Assembly: GCF_000355675.1 (NCBI RefSeq)
Contig: NC_020888.1
Span: 1,940,883 to 2,004,882, forward strand
Length of the DNA: 64,000 nt
Source of the DNA: Thalassolituus oleivorans MIL-1
GTDB lineage: Bacteria; Pseudomonadota; Gammaproteobacteria; Pseudomonadales; Oceanobacteraceae
Direction of reading: 5' to 3'
Part shown: positions 47,039-54,867 of the stretch, in pieces
How the letters are laid out: each line of letters opens with the position of its first letter
Position numbering within the stretch: position 1 is the stretch's first letter
The notes under the pieces: generated by a model
What the model saw: the letters and a program-made list of their open reading frames with translations, nothing else
Told to the model about the DNA's origin: nothing
Database searches by the model: none
Translations under genes and position numbers: made by a program

Positions 47039-47261
47039 TCAAAAAATTCGGGGTAGAACCCTTGTTTCTTTCACCAGCCAGAGCATCAGGTCTCTGACGA
47101 ACTCCTGATCCTGCTCATGACTCCAGACCGGCAACACCAGATGGAACTTATCTGAGCGGATAATTACGGCACTGCGTCCGGTAGTCCGTATTTCTTCGAC
47201 ATCGCTGAAATCACAGCGTACTGTTCGCCTGAATGCACGGGGCTTACACCAGATCCCCGAA
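47039..47261 (-). pseudogene. 5'-truncated gene fragment of unknown family
   Basis: An open frame without a start encodes about 73 residues ending [36 protein letters not shown]. The stop overlaps the RBS of the DUF1348 relic, suggesting the two once formed an operon. Upstream, coding stops at the 15-bp tandem repeat, where the 5' part has been lost. Family not recognised. Confidence 0.4.
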
Positions 47262-47297
47262 CGCGCTACTATGGACCGCGCTACTATGGACAGTCAC
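47262..47297 (-). repeat. 15-bp tandem repeat carrying an inverted GTGACTGTCCAT core
   Basis: CGCGCTACTATGGAC occurs twice without change (47262-47276, 47277-47291). The end of copy two continues into ATGGACAGTCAC (47286-47297), the exact complement of the core found in the 28-bp tandem repeat at 45764-45819. Confidence 0.9.
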
Positions 47298-47375
47298 CCT
47301 AAGAAGAATGCCTGATTGATCAGGAACGTCAATACCGCTAGCTTTAAAATACGAAGCAAGTTGCAGGAGGCTAGG

Positions 47376-48383
47376 ATGCCTAAACCAAGAAAAGAACTCA
47401 TCTCACTCGAAGCCACACCCTACTACCACTGTGTTTCGCGCTGTGTCAGGCGTGCATTCCTATGTGGAACAGACGAGGAAGGTCGTAGTTTTGAGCATAG
47501 GCGCGGCTGGATCGAGCATCTACTACTCGAACAAGCCAAGGTCTACTGTATTGATATCGCAGCATACGCTGTAATGTCGAACCACTTCCACGCCGTTCTT
47601 CATATCAACCAAGCCAAGTCTAAAGGGTTAACCGACATTGAAGTCGTTCAACGCTGGCATCAGTTATATAAAGGCACCCTCGTTTCACAGCAGTTTGAAC
47701 GTGGCGAGGAATTGCGGGAGGATCAATGGATATTGCTACGGCGAAATATCGAAGAGTGGCGCTCACGACTAATGAGCATCAGCTGGTTTATGCGCCGGTT
47801 AAATGAAACAATCGCGCGCTTAGCAAATGATGAAGATGAATGCACGGGCCATTTCTGGGAAGGCCGTTTCAAGTCTCAAGCACTACTCGATGAGAAAGCT
47901 CTAGCCGCATGCATGGCCTACGTCGATTTAAATCCAGTGCGCGCAGCCATGGCAAAGACACCGGAAGAATCTAAGCATACATCGGTGAAAAAACGTGCTG
48001 AGAAAGCAAAAGAAGCCTACTCCCCCAACCACCCCCAGCAACAAGTGCCTGAACTTCTCAACTTTGCCGGAAATCCTAAACAGGATATGCCTGAGGGCAT
48101 ACCAATGCGCCTGACGGACTATTTAGAATTAGTCGACTGGACTGGTCGCCAAATCAGAGAAAATAAACGAGGCTCCATTTCAGAATGCGAACCCGCTATC
48201 ATGCACCGGCTTGGAATCGATGCAGAACACTGGCTCTATATTACCCAGAATTTTGAATCTGAATTCAAGGGTGTTGTTGGTGCCGTCAATAAAGTGAAAT
48301 CAAAAATCAGTTGTTTTTGGGATAAACAAAGAGAACGACGACGAACCGCGGGAATTCAAGCCTGCAAATTAAGGCTTTCGTAA
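47376..48383 (+). CDS. REP-associated-type Y1 (HUH) transposase
   Basis: 335-aa single-strand transposase of the TnpA_REP/IS200-like Y1 superfamily. MPKPRKELISLEATPYYHCV and SRCVRRAFLCG open the family, the metal-binding HUH motif is His70-Phe-His72 in MSNHFHAVLHI, and HFWEGRFKSQALLDE with AYVDLNPVRAA close the catalytic domain. The C-terminal extension (about 215-335) is specific to a subgroup with the same opening. ATG 47376 has AGGAGG 6 nt upstream. No IS200-type hairpin ends are evident, but repeats with a GACTGTC core lie on both sides. Confidence 0.85.
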   Translation: MPKPRKELISLEATPYYHCVSRCVRRAFLCGTDEEGRSFEHRRGWIEHLLLEQAKVYCIDIAAYAVMSNHFHAVLHINQAKSKGLTDIEVVQRWHQLYKGTLVSQQFERGEELREDQWILLRRNIEEWRSRLMSISWFMRRLNETIARLANDEDECTGHFWEGRFKSQALLDEKALAACMAYVDLNPVRAAMAKTPEESKHTSVKKRAEKAKEAYSPNHPQQQVPELLNFAGNPKQDMPEGIPMRLTDYLELVDWTGRQIRENKRGSISECEPAIMHRLGIDAEHWLYITQNFESEFKGVVGAVNKVKSKISCFWDKQRERRRTAGIQACKLRLS

Positions 48384-48427
48384 CCTCGACAATCTAATTC
48401 AACACACCCCATCCTAATTCAGAAGCC

Positions 48428-48735
48428 TTCTGAGATTTAATCTCGCCTAAAAATCGCTAATTTTAAGCAATATCGGTAAAAAATCCGCCTCACCCTCCTC
48501 CAGCATAAATAAAATTTTTCTGTGGAAATATAAGAGCGTGAATTGTCGCCTCCTCTCTTATCTTGACTGTCTTATTTATTATTTTCTGAGGTTTAATCTC
48601 GTCTAATAATCGCTAATTTTAAGCAATATCGCCAAAAATTCCGCCGCACCCTCCTCCAGCGTAAATAAAATTTTTTCATGGAAATATAAGGGGGTGAATT
48701 GCCGCTTCCTCTTTTATCGTGACTGTCTATTTATT
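48428..48735 (+). repeat. Tandem pair of 156-bp imperfect repeats
   Basis: Copy 1 begins TTCTGAGATTTAATCTCG at 48428 and copy 2 TTCTGAGGTTTAATCTCG at 48584; the two align without gaps through to GACTGTC (48565 and 48721), differing at roughly one base in eight. Each unit contains a near-palindrome (GAGATTTAATCTC), the string GCTAATTTTAAGCAATATC and a GACTGTC at its end. Copy 2 runs into the truncated IS3 transposase. No ORF is present in 48384-48730. Confidence 0.9.
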
Positions 48736-49279
48736 TGGTTACTTCCGTCGTTCTTTTCGTATCTAAGCTCCAACCAACAATGCGCCGTGAGTGAAGATCC
48801 ATGACCGCTGACAAGTAATGCCACTGCTTCTTTACTTTGAGATACGTCACATCCGCAACCCATACTTTGTTCTTTGCTTCAGGCACCGCACCATCAGATC
48901 TCAGGTTTTCACCCGAGGCAAGGAAACGCCTCATGCCGGGTGCTCGGTAGGTTACTCGAGTAACGCGCGCGATTAAGCCCATCTCTTGCATCAAGCGCGC
49001 TATACGCTTCCTGCTGACGCAAAATCCTTGGTTTTGCAGTGCTTTCCAAACTCTAGGGCTGCCGTAGCGCCCTTCGACCTTGTCATACACTTTCTGAATT
49101 TCAATCTTTAGTAGTGCATCTTCACTTGTGCGGCTCGAATCTTCGCGCTTACGCCAATCGTAATAACCACTTCGAGAGACACCGAGCCAAAAGCACAACG
49201 ATTTAATCCCCAGATCTAGTCCGAATCTTTCGATGAATCGATACCTTGCTGATGTTCCTCCGCAAGAAACCGTTGCCAC
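48731..49279 (-). pseudogene. IS3-family transposase OrfB, C-terminally truncated
   Basis: About 182 residues in the -1 frame relative to orfA. RFGLDLGIKSLCFWLGVSRS and GYYDWRKRE are the HTH_21 region, RRIARLMQ-like helices follow (RKRIARLMQEMGL), and the integrase core starts with NKVWVADVTYLKVKKQWHYL, giving the first Asp of the DDE triad. The reading frame ends at TEVTK, before the second Asp and the Glu, so the enzyme is inactive. Expression in an intact copy would be by -1 frameshifting at A AAA AAG near 49280-49286. Confidence 0.85.
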
Positions 49280-49575
49280 TTTTTTAGTAGGTCGACCTCT
49301 TGCTTAAGCTTGCGATTTTCAGCTTCTAATCGCTTAACTTTCGAGAGTTCTTTGGCTTGCTTAGAAGATACTTCAGTTACTTTTTTACGTTTATCTGCCA
49401 CGATCTTTCCTTCACGATATTCTTTTCGCCATCGTGACAGCATAAACGGATGTATGTCGAGAGTAACGGCGACTTCTTTAACCTGAACACCGTCAATCAA
49501 ACTCAACTGAACGGCTTTAACTTTGAATTCATTTGAGTACTGCCACGTCTTTCTGGGCTTTGTGTATTTTGGCAT
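49216..49575 (-). CDS. IS3-family transposase OrfA
   Basis: 119-aa helix-turn-helix protein with leucine zipper: KTWQYSNEFKVKAVQLSLID, then VQVKEVAVTLDIHPFMLSRW and EYREGKI, then the coiled coil VKRLEAENRKLKQEVDLLKK. It binds the IS ends in this family. ATG 49575 is preferred; ATG 49587 is possible. It overlaps the orfB frame by about 60 bp. Probably without function because its orfB is truncated. Confidence 0.85.
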   Translation of the reverse strand: MPKYTKPRKTWQYSNEFKVKAVQLSLIDGVQVKEVAVTLDIHPFMLSRWRKEYREGKIVADKRKKVTEVSSKQAKELSKVKRLEAENRKLKQEVDLLKKWQRFLAEEHQQGIDSSKDSD

Positions 49576-49607
49576 TGGACACCTCATCTGTTAGATGTTG
49601 GTGTCCG

Positions 49608-50621
49608 TTAAATCGGGGGAAGATCAGCGTCCGAGTGCTTTGACTTGTTAGGCTGTACTACATGGGGCAACGAAATTAGAACCGAAAGTCCTGTCCCCTC
49701 GTTTATCCATTCGTTACATGATGCGGTCAATTCGGTATTTGAGGGTTGATCGATATAGAATTTAGCACCATGAATGAATGCGTGATGAGCATTTATTACA
49801 AGGCCATCCTCACAGCGCAGGACATGCCTAAATCCATCTGTTGGAATAAGAGTCGCAAACGAAAGCATAACCCAGTGATCAGATCCTGCCTCTGTCATAT
49901 CAATTGAGATATCGAGATGTGAGCAATTTTTGGCATATTTAGAGAGAGTGATAGTTGACAATCTGGCAGCACCTGCATCGATATCAATATCGTCATACTT
50001 AAAGTCATCAATTACTTGACGCTCACCATGAGGCGTGTTTACAACAACTCTACGGCAAGATGATTTCTCTTCTCCTTTAAGGAAACCGACCCTGATGTCA
50101 CTATAGCCATCTTTGGTTGGATAAAGTCGATAGGAAATACTTGAATCCACAAAAACTGTACCAGAATCAATATAAGCTCTTGCATTAATTAAGTAGTTAC
50201 TTCGAACACACTTGCTAGTTACATCCATTGCCTGGTTTATATAGGTATTCAGATAATCTTCAATATTTGAATAAGCTCGCTTTTCCTCCATTGATGGCTT
50301 GATTAAAGCATTTAATGCTTCCCTCTTGCTTTCAGAGTCTATATTTCCCAGAAAGTTTCTACTTACAACAATGTCTTGCAATAAACTTTTAATTTTTTCA
50401 ACAAACTCTGATGTACCACTTGCGTAAGTGAATATTGAAGCAACAAGTATTGCTATACCTACAGACTCAAACATTTTAACCAAAACTTTATAGCCAAATT
50501 GCATTTGAGGGAATTGCAAATCCAAGACAATTGCCAGTAGAACAAAAACAATCCCAAGCCAGAAGTAATTGGTAAACAACTTAAAAAATCCGTAACTACT
50601 ATTTTTAGACATTCCGTACAT
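49608..50621 (-). CDS. Integron cassette gene: two-TM protein of unknown function
   Basis: 337 aa with two N-terminal membrane segments (about 16-33 and 45-67), then a soluble domain (about 70-325) of mixed alpha/beta character with no family I recognise: SLLQDIVVSRNFLGNIDSES, ISYRLYPTKDGYSDIRVGF, HVLRCEDGLVINAHHAFIHG. The start is 27 nt after the attC core, as usual for cassette genes. The last residues (NKSKHSDADLPPI) are read from a broken attC and the IS3 end, so the native C-terminus is altered. The membrane-anchored layout resembles many small defence or effector proteins, but that is inference. Confidence 0.7.
   Translation of the reverse strand: MYGMSKNSSYGFFKLFTNYFWLGIVFVLLAIVLDLQFPQMQFGYKVLVKMFESVGIAILVASIFTYASGTSEFVEKIKSLLQDIVVSRNFLGNIDSESKREALNALIKPSMEEKRAYSNIEDYLNTYINQAMDVTSKCVRSNYLINARAYIDSGTVFVDSSISYRLYPTKDGYSDIRVGFLKGEEKSSCRRVVVNTPHGERQVIDDFKYDDIDIDAGAARLSTITLSKYAKNCSHLDISIDMTEAGSDHWVMLSFATLIPTDGFRHVLRCEDGLVINAHHAFIHGAKFYIDQPSNTELTASCNEWINEGTGLSVLISLPHVVQPNKSKHSDADLPPI
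49625..49653 (-). other. Left half of a second attC site, cut by the IS3 element
   Basis: Minus strand GCCTAAC (49653-49647) followed by AAGTCAAAGCACTCGGACGC is a typical attC inverse core plus L box. It exactly complements the GTTAGGC at which this cassette begins (50649-50643). The right half is absent; IS3 sequence starts within about 15 bp. Confidence 0.75.
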
Positions 50622-50642
50622 CCATAATTAATTGACTTGCAA

Positions 50643-50760
50643 GCCTAACGCCCATGTAACCGCGCGATTTTTTGCGGAGAGCTTTTGTGAAAAAATGTAG
50701 CGAAGCGAAATTCACAAAAGAGCGTAGCAAAAAATTGTCCGGTTGACATGCTTGTTAAGC
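50643..50760 (-). other. Integron attC recombination site (118 bp)
   Basis: Minus strand begins with inverse core GCTTAAC (50760-50754), which contains the GNAT stop codon, and ends with core GTTAGGC (50649-50643). The inner boxes CATGTCAACCG and CGGTTACATG pair except for one extra base, the extrahelical base that directs strand choice, and the spacers AAG and GGC do not pair. The stem goes on through ATTTTTTGC and TTTTGTGAA near the centre. All attC hallmarks are present. Confidence 0.92.
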
Positions 50761-51345
50761 CCTGCTTGATAATTTATCTAAAATATTCATTTTTACGCCA
50801 CCCCATTCATTTTTAATAATGCTATACAGAACAGAGTCTCTGACTCGACCATCAGGCATGAGCATATGATTTCGCAAAACACCTTCCTCTTTTGCACCGA
50901 GGCGTAATATTGCATTGCGCGAATTACTATTTAGGTAATCTGTAATGATTTCAACTCGATTAAAAGACATTGATTCGAAGAGACGCGTGAGCATCAATAA
51001 CTTCGCTTCGGTATTTATTCTTGTTTTTTGGTATGACTTTCCAAGAAACGTATAGCCAATCTCAGCTCTTTTGTTTATGAAATCTGTTTTCATGAATCGG
51101 GTTGAGCCAGCAACCTTACCTGACTGTTTATCTATTGTTGCGAATGCCAAGCCATCACCGGTTTTCTGAGCCGAAATGGCATTATCTATGAACGCATCAA
51201 TATCACTGGGTTTGGGGACTAAGGTTACAAATAGATTCCATAACTCCCCATCAGAAATCGCCTCGATGAGCCCTTCCTTGTGCGAAGTGGATAGAGGTTC
51301 TAGACGAACATATTTCCCTTCAAGTATCTTTTCTTCGTACTTCAT
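50755..51345 (-). CDS. Integron cassette gene: GNAT N-acetyltransferase (RimJ/RimL-like)
   Basis: 196 aa of the Acetyltransf_3 type. YVRLEPLSTSHKEGLIEAIS opens the fold, GLAFATIDKQSGKVAGSTRF and AEIGYTFLGKSYQKTRINTE with the acetyl-CoA loop follow, and NRVEIITDYLNSNSRNAILR, LGAKEEGVLR complete it. Substrate unknown; relatives acetylate protein N-termini, amino acids or antibiotics. The gene begins 29 nt after the core GTTAAGC at 51375, and its stop TAA is inside the attC, so it is a complete mobile cassette of 726 bp (51374-50649). Confidence 0.85.
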   Translation of the reverse strand: MKYEEKILEGKYVRLEPLSTSHKEGLIEAISDGELWNLFVTLVPKPSDIDAFIDNAISAQKTGDGLAFATIDKQSGKVAGSTRFMKTDFINKRAEIGYTFLGKSYQKTRINTEAKLLMLTRLFESMSFNRVEIITDYLNSNSRNAILRLGAKEEGVLRNHMLMPDGRVRDSVLYSIIKNEWGGVKMNILDKLSSRA

Positions 51346-51368
51346 AGAAATCCCTGACTCCCGAGGAG

Positions 51369-51375
51369 GCTTAAC
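51369..51375 (-). other. Core recombination site at the 5' edge of the GNAT cassette (attI-like)
   Basis: Minus strand GTTAAGC (GTTRRRY). It exactly complements the inverse core GCTTAAC of the cassette's own attC, as expected if TTAAGC came in with this cassette. No attC-type inverted repeat is found on its upstream side, so it may be an attI site or its remnant. A second TTAAGC lies 9 bp upstream. Confidence 0.65.
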
Positions 51376-51384
51376 AGCTTAATA

Positions 51385-51627
51385 GTGTGCCGGCACACTT
51401 TGCCGGTTTTGACAAAGCGCCGATTTGGTCATAACTCATTGTTTTAAAAGGGGCATATTCCATTACACGTACAATCCATCTGTGAAAGTGTGCTGGCACA
51501 CTATTTCGGTTTTGTATGGCACACTAACTTGTAAACCAGATTTGTAACTTACTGATTTTTAGTAGGTTTAAGCTACCACTCTCGGTGAAAGCGTGCAATC
51601 GCGTTTGTAAAGTGTGCCAATTTTTTA
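51385..51627. repeat. Repeated AGTGTGCCGGCACACT-type operators upstream of the cassettes
   Basis: A perfect 14-bp palindrome GTGTGCCGGCACAC at 51385-51398 recurs as GTGTGCTGGCACAC at 51488-51501, each followed by a TTTxCGGTTTTG-like string. Single half-sites GGCACACT (51518-51525) and AGTGTGCC (51620-51627) lie nearby. The 424 bp between the cassette array and cysS hold no ORF; these sites and the cysS terminator are its only clear features. Confidence 0.8.
51570..51598 (-). promoter_or_regulatory. Weak candidate promoter facing the cassettes (Pc-like)
   Basis: Minus strand: TTGCAC (51598-51593), 17 bp, TAGCTT (51575-51570). It would read through the palindromic repeats into the GNAT cassette. 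The -10 match is poor. Confidence 0.3.
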
Positions 51628-51723
51628 GGCTGTTATAAAAATATACTGTTTATATATCAGTATGTCTTTACATATGAAGTTTTCATTGTGACTTGTCGTT
51701 TTTCGTATATGTAATACAACAAA

Positions 51724-51758
51724 CACAAAAATGCCGAGCAGTGCCCGGCGTTTTTGTG
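51724..51758 (-). terminator. Terminator after cysS
   Basis: CACAAAAATGCCG pairs with CGGCGTTTTTGTG (one G-T) around an 8-nt loop; on the minus strand a T-rich tail is part of the stem. It lies about 40 bp past the cysS stop and separates cysS from the cassette array. Confidence 0.85.
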
Positions 51759-51799
51759 GTCAATCTAAGTCTTTTTTATTAGTTTGAAATTCTACTAAT

Positions 51800-53170
51800 T
51801 TAAGACTTAGTCCACACCGTCCCTTCTGGCCCGTCTTTTAACACAATGCCTTTAGCAACCAGTTCATCACGCACAGCATCGGCGGTGGCGAAGTCTTTGG
51901 CTTTTTTAGCGGCGATGCGTTTGGCGATCATTTCTTCAATCCATGCAGCTTCGTCGCCGGCACCGGCTTGCAAAAATGTTTGTGGGTCGGCTTGTAAGCA
52001 ACCTAGTACACCGCCTAGGTATTTTAACTGGCCTGCTAATGCGAGCTGTTCTTCGCCGGTGGTTTTATTCACTTCGCGCACGAGGTCGAATAAAGCGGCG
52101 ATGGCTTCTGGGGTATTAAAGTCGTCGTCCATGGCTGCGTGGAAGCGTTGTGAGTATTCGTTGTCGATATCGGCAGCGTCACCCACGTTGGCTTCTTGCA
52201 GTGCGTTATAAAAACGCTCTAATTTGCTATGCGCTTCATCAAGGCTGTTATCCATATAGCTAACATGCGAGCGGTAATGACTTGAGATCAAGAAGAAGCG
52301 CACCACTTCGCCGTTGTATTTTTCTAAAATATCGCGAATGGTGAAGAAGTTGCCTAATGATTTAGACATTTTTTCTTCGCCTAAACGCAAGGCACCAGCG
52401 TGTATCCAGGTGTTTGCGTAGGTTTTTCCGGTGGCGGCTTCGCTTTGCGCAATTTCGTTTTCATGGTGTGGGAATTTAAGGTCTGGCCCACCGCCATGAA
52501 TATCGAAGGTTTCGCCTAAGCAGCAAGTCGACATGGCAGAACATTCGATGTGCCAGCCCGGGCGACCAATGCCCCACGGTGATTCCCAATGTGGCTCGTC
52601 TGGTTTAGCGGCTTTCCATAATACGAAATCGAGTGGATCTTCTTTGTCGGTATCAACGTCTACACGTGAACCGGCTTCAAGATCATCCAGTACTTTGCCC
52701 GAGAGTTTGCCGTAGCCTTCAAACTTGCGTACGCGGTAATACACGTCGCCATTCGGAACGGCGTAGGCAAAGCCTTTATCAATCAGTGTATTTACTAATT
52801 TAATAATGTCGTCGATGTGCGCCGTGGCACGAGGTTCGTGCGTTGGGCGGCCAATACCGAGTTGATCGAAGTCTTCGTTCATGGCATTGGCAAAACGATC
52901 GACTAAATCTAAAAACGGTTCGCCATTTTCATTGGCGCGCTTAATGATTTTGTCGTCGATATCGGTGACGTTACGAATGTAGTTAACCTCCAGCCCAATA
53001 TGACGCATGTAGCGCACAATCAAATCAAAGGCTAAGAAGGCTCGCGCATGACCCAAATGACAAAAGTCGTAAACCGTCATGCCACACACGTACATGCCGA
53101 CTTTACCCTCTACTAAAGGTTTAAAAGTCTCTTTCTGGCGAGTGAGTGTGTTGTATATCTGCAAGCTCAT
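51800..53170 (-). CDS. cysS: Cysteinyl-tRNA synthetase
   Basis: Class I synthetase of 456 aa. HIGH-type motif HLGHARAF, zinc ligands Cys29 ([10 protein letters not shown]) and the [10 protein letters not shown] segment with HHENEIAQ, and the [10 protein letters not shown] signature. C-terminal DALR and anticodon domain end [14 protein letters not shown]. Directly downstream of glnS (8 bp), the order seen in Pseudomonas. It marks the right edge of the accessory region. Confidence 0.96.
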   Translation of the reverse strand: MSLQIYNTLTRQKETFKPLVEGKVGMYVCGMTVYDFCHLGHARAFLAFDLIVRYMRHIGLEVNYIRNVTDIDDKIIKRANENGEPFLDLVDRFANAMNEDFDQLGIGRPTHEPRATAHIDDIIKLVNTLIDKGFAYAVPNGDVYYRVRKFEGYGKLSGKVLDDLEAGSRVDVDTDKEDPLDFVLWKAAKPDEPHWESPWGIGRPGWHIECSAMSTCCLGETFDIHGGGPDLKFPHHENEIAQSEAATGKTYANTWIHAGALRLGEEKMSKSLGNFFTIRDILEKYNGEVVRFFLISSHYRSHVSYMDNSLDEAHSKLERFYNALQEANVGDAADIDNEYSQRFHAAMDDDFNTPEAIAALFDLVREVNKTTGEEQLALAGQLKYLGGVLGCLQADPQTFLQAGAGDEAAWIEEMIAKRIAAKKAKDFATADAVRDELVAKGIVLKDGPEGTVWTKS

Positions 53171-53178
53171 GGTGTTCC

Positions 53179-54867
53179 TTATGCTTCTGTCAGTGATTTG
53201 TCTTCACGCAAACCGATGGTGAGGTTGAATACTGGCTTATCCGTGGCGTGATCGTAACGATCCGATACGTAATAGCCTTCGCGCTCAAACTGGAAGTTGT
53301 TTTCTGGGCCGACATTGGCCAATGCCGGTTCTACCCAAGCGGTAACCACTTTAAGTGAATCGGTATTCACGTATTCCATAAAGTCGCCGTCGGTTTTGTC
53401 TGGTGATGCATGGGTAAATAAGCGCTCGTATAAACGCAGCTCGGCTGGAATGCCGTGTGACGCCGACACCCAATGCACAACGCCTTTCGGGTTATCGCCA
53501 TCGGCTGGATTAGTACCGAGGGTGCCTTCGATTAGGTTGGCGCGCACGAGCACGACATTGCCCTGCTCATCTTTTTCGTAGCTGGTTGCTTCAATTACAT
53601 ACGAATGACGCAAACGAATACGCTTACCTGGGGTAAATTTCTTTTTGAATTTCTTGCTGTATTCTTCTTTAAAGTCGTCTTGATCGATAAAGATTTCACG
53701 GGTAAACGGCATTTCGCGTGAACCCAAATCCAGTTCGTGGTGATAATCTGCTGAAACCATTTCTAAATGATCTTCTGGCAGGTTTTCAATCACAACTTTC
53801 AGCGGATTAATCACACACATAGCGCGCGGTGCGTTTTTGTTCAGGTCGTCTCGCAGTGCGTGCTCTAGCATTGCAACATCGACCATGCCATCGCTGCGGC
53901 TGACACCGATCATGTCGCAAAAATTACGCACTGAGCGTGGAGTAAAGCCACGACGGCGCATCCCAGAAATGGTCGGCATACGAGGGTCATCCCAACCGGC
54001 AACCACCTTCTCATCAACCAAGGCTTTTAGCTTGCGCTTAGAAGTCACGGTGTAGTCGAGGTTTAACCGACCAAATTCGTACTGACGTGGCTGCGCAGGC
54101 ACTGGCAAGTTCGCTAGGAACCATTCATACAGCGGGCGATGATCTTCAAACTCAAGAGTACACACTGAGTGTGTAATACCTTCAATCGCATCCGATTGGC
54201 CATGAGTAAAATCGTAGTTCGGGTAGATGCACCACTTATCACCGGTTTGATGATGATGAACCTTACGAATGCGATACAGAATCGGATCGCGCATGTTCAT
54301 GTTAGGCGATGCCATATCGATTTTAGCGCGCAGCACTTTGGCGCCCTCGTCGAATTCTCCCGCACGCATACGAGCAAATAGGTCAAGGTTCTCTTCAACT
54401 GTGCGCTCACGGTATGGGCTTGGCTTACCGGCTTCGGTCAGGGTGCCACGGTATTCACGCGCTTGATCAGCCGACAAATCACACACATAGGCGTTACCCG
54501 ATTCAATCAGATTCACCGCCCAGTCGTGCAATTGATCGAAGTAATCGGAGGCGTAATGAATCTCGCCCGCCCACTGAAAGCCCAACCAAGTGATGTCATC
54601 TTTGATGGCATTGATAAATTCTTGGCTTTCTTTTTCTGGGTTGGTGTCATCAAAACGTAGGTTACAACGCCCACCAAACTGTTCAGCCAAGCCGAAGTTC
54701 AAACATACCGATTTGGCATGACCTACGTGCAAATACCCGTTCGGCTCAGGTGGGAAGCGAGTAACCACCTGCGTGACACGCCCGTTATCGAGGTCATCTT
54801 GAATGATTTTAGCGATGAAGTTAGCGCTAGTATTCGCTGTGTTGGCAGTTGTATCAGTCATAACCAT
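53179..54867 (-). CDS. glnS: Glutaminyl-tRNA synthetase
   Basis: Class I synthetase of about 562 aa. [20 protein letters not shown] holds the HIGH motif, FDDTNPEKE follows, and [14 protein letters not shown] is the KMSKS-type loop. Beta-barrel anticodon domains at the C-terminus end FERLYERLF-like [16 protein letters not shown] 54867 or 54861 can serve as start. Presence of GlnRS means no amidotransferase route is needed for Gln-tRNA. Divergent from ppiB. Confidence 0.96.
   Translation of the reverse strand: MVMTDTTANTANTSANFIAKIIQDDLDNGRVTQVVTRFPPEPNGYLHVGHAKSVCLNFGLAEQFGGRCNLRFDDTNPEKESQEFINAIKDDITWLGFQWAGEIHYASDYFDQLHDWAVNLIESGNAYVCDLSADQAREYRGTLTEAGKPSPYRERTVEENLDLFARMRAGEFDEGAKVLRAKIDMASPNMNMRDPILYRIRKVHHHQTGDKWCIYPNYDFTHGQSDAIEGITHSVCTLEFEDHRPLYEWFLANLPVPAQPRQYEFGRLNLDYTVTSKRKLKALVDEKVVAGWDDPRMPTISGMRRRGFTPRSVRNFCDMIGVSRSDGMVDVAMLEHALRDDLNKNAPRAMCVINPLKVVIENLPEDHLEMVSADYHHELDLGSREMPFTREIFIDQDDFKEEYSKKFKKKFTPGKRIRLRHSYVIEATSYEKDEQGNVVLVRANLIEGTLGTNPADGDNPKGVVHWVSASHGIPAELRLYERLFTHASPDKTDGDFMEYVNTDSLKVVTAWVEPALANVGPENNFQFEREGYYVSDRYDHATDKPVFNLTIGLREDKSLTEA

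Larger units (their letters stand above)
48731..49612 (-). mobile_element. IS3-family insertion sequence remnant, 3' end missing
   Basis: orfA, an A6G-type frameshift site and the first part of orfB are present. The left IS end lies near 49590-49612 (CGGACACCAACATC and neighbouring bases) and abuts the cassette ORF. The other end is missing: orfB stops at the 156-bp repeat. The element has probably cut a former integron attC site at 49625. Confidence 0.8.

Noticed and set aside
51643-51663. LexA-like palindrome (ATACTG and CAGTAT) near the cassette array
   Set aside because: The spacing is CTG-N9-CAG; the gammaproteobacterial SOS box needs N10. AT-rich chance match, and no integrase gene to control is seen.
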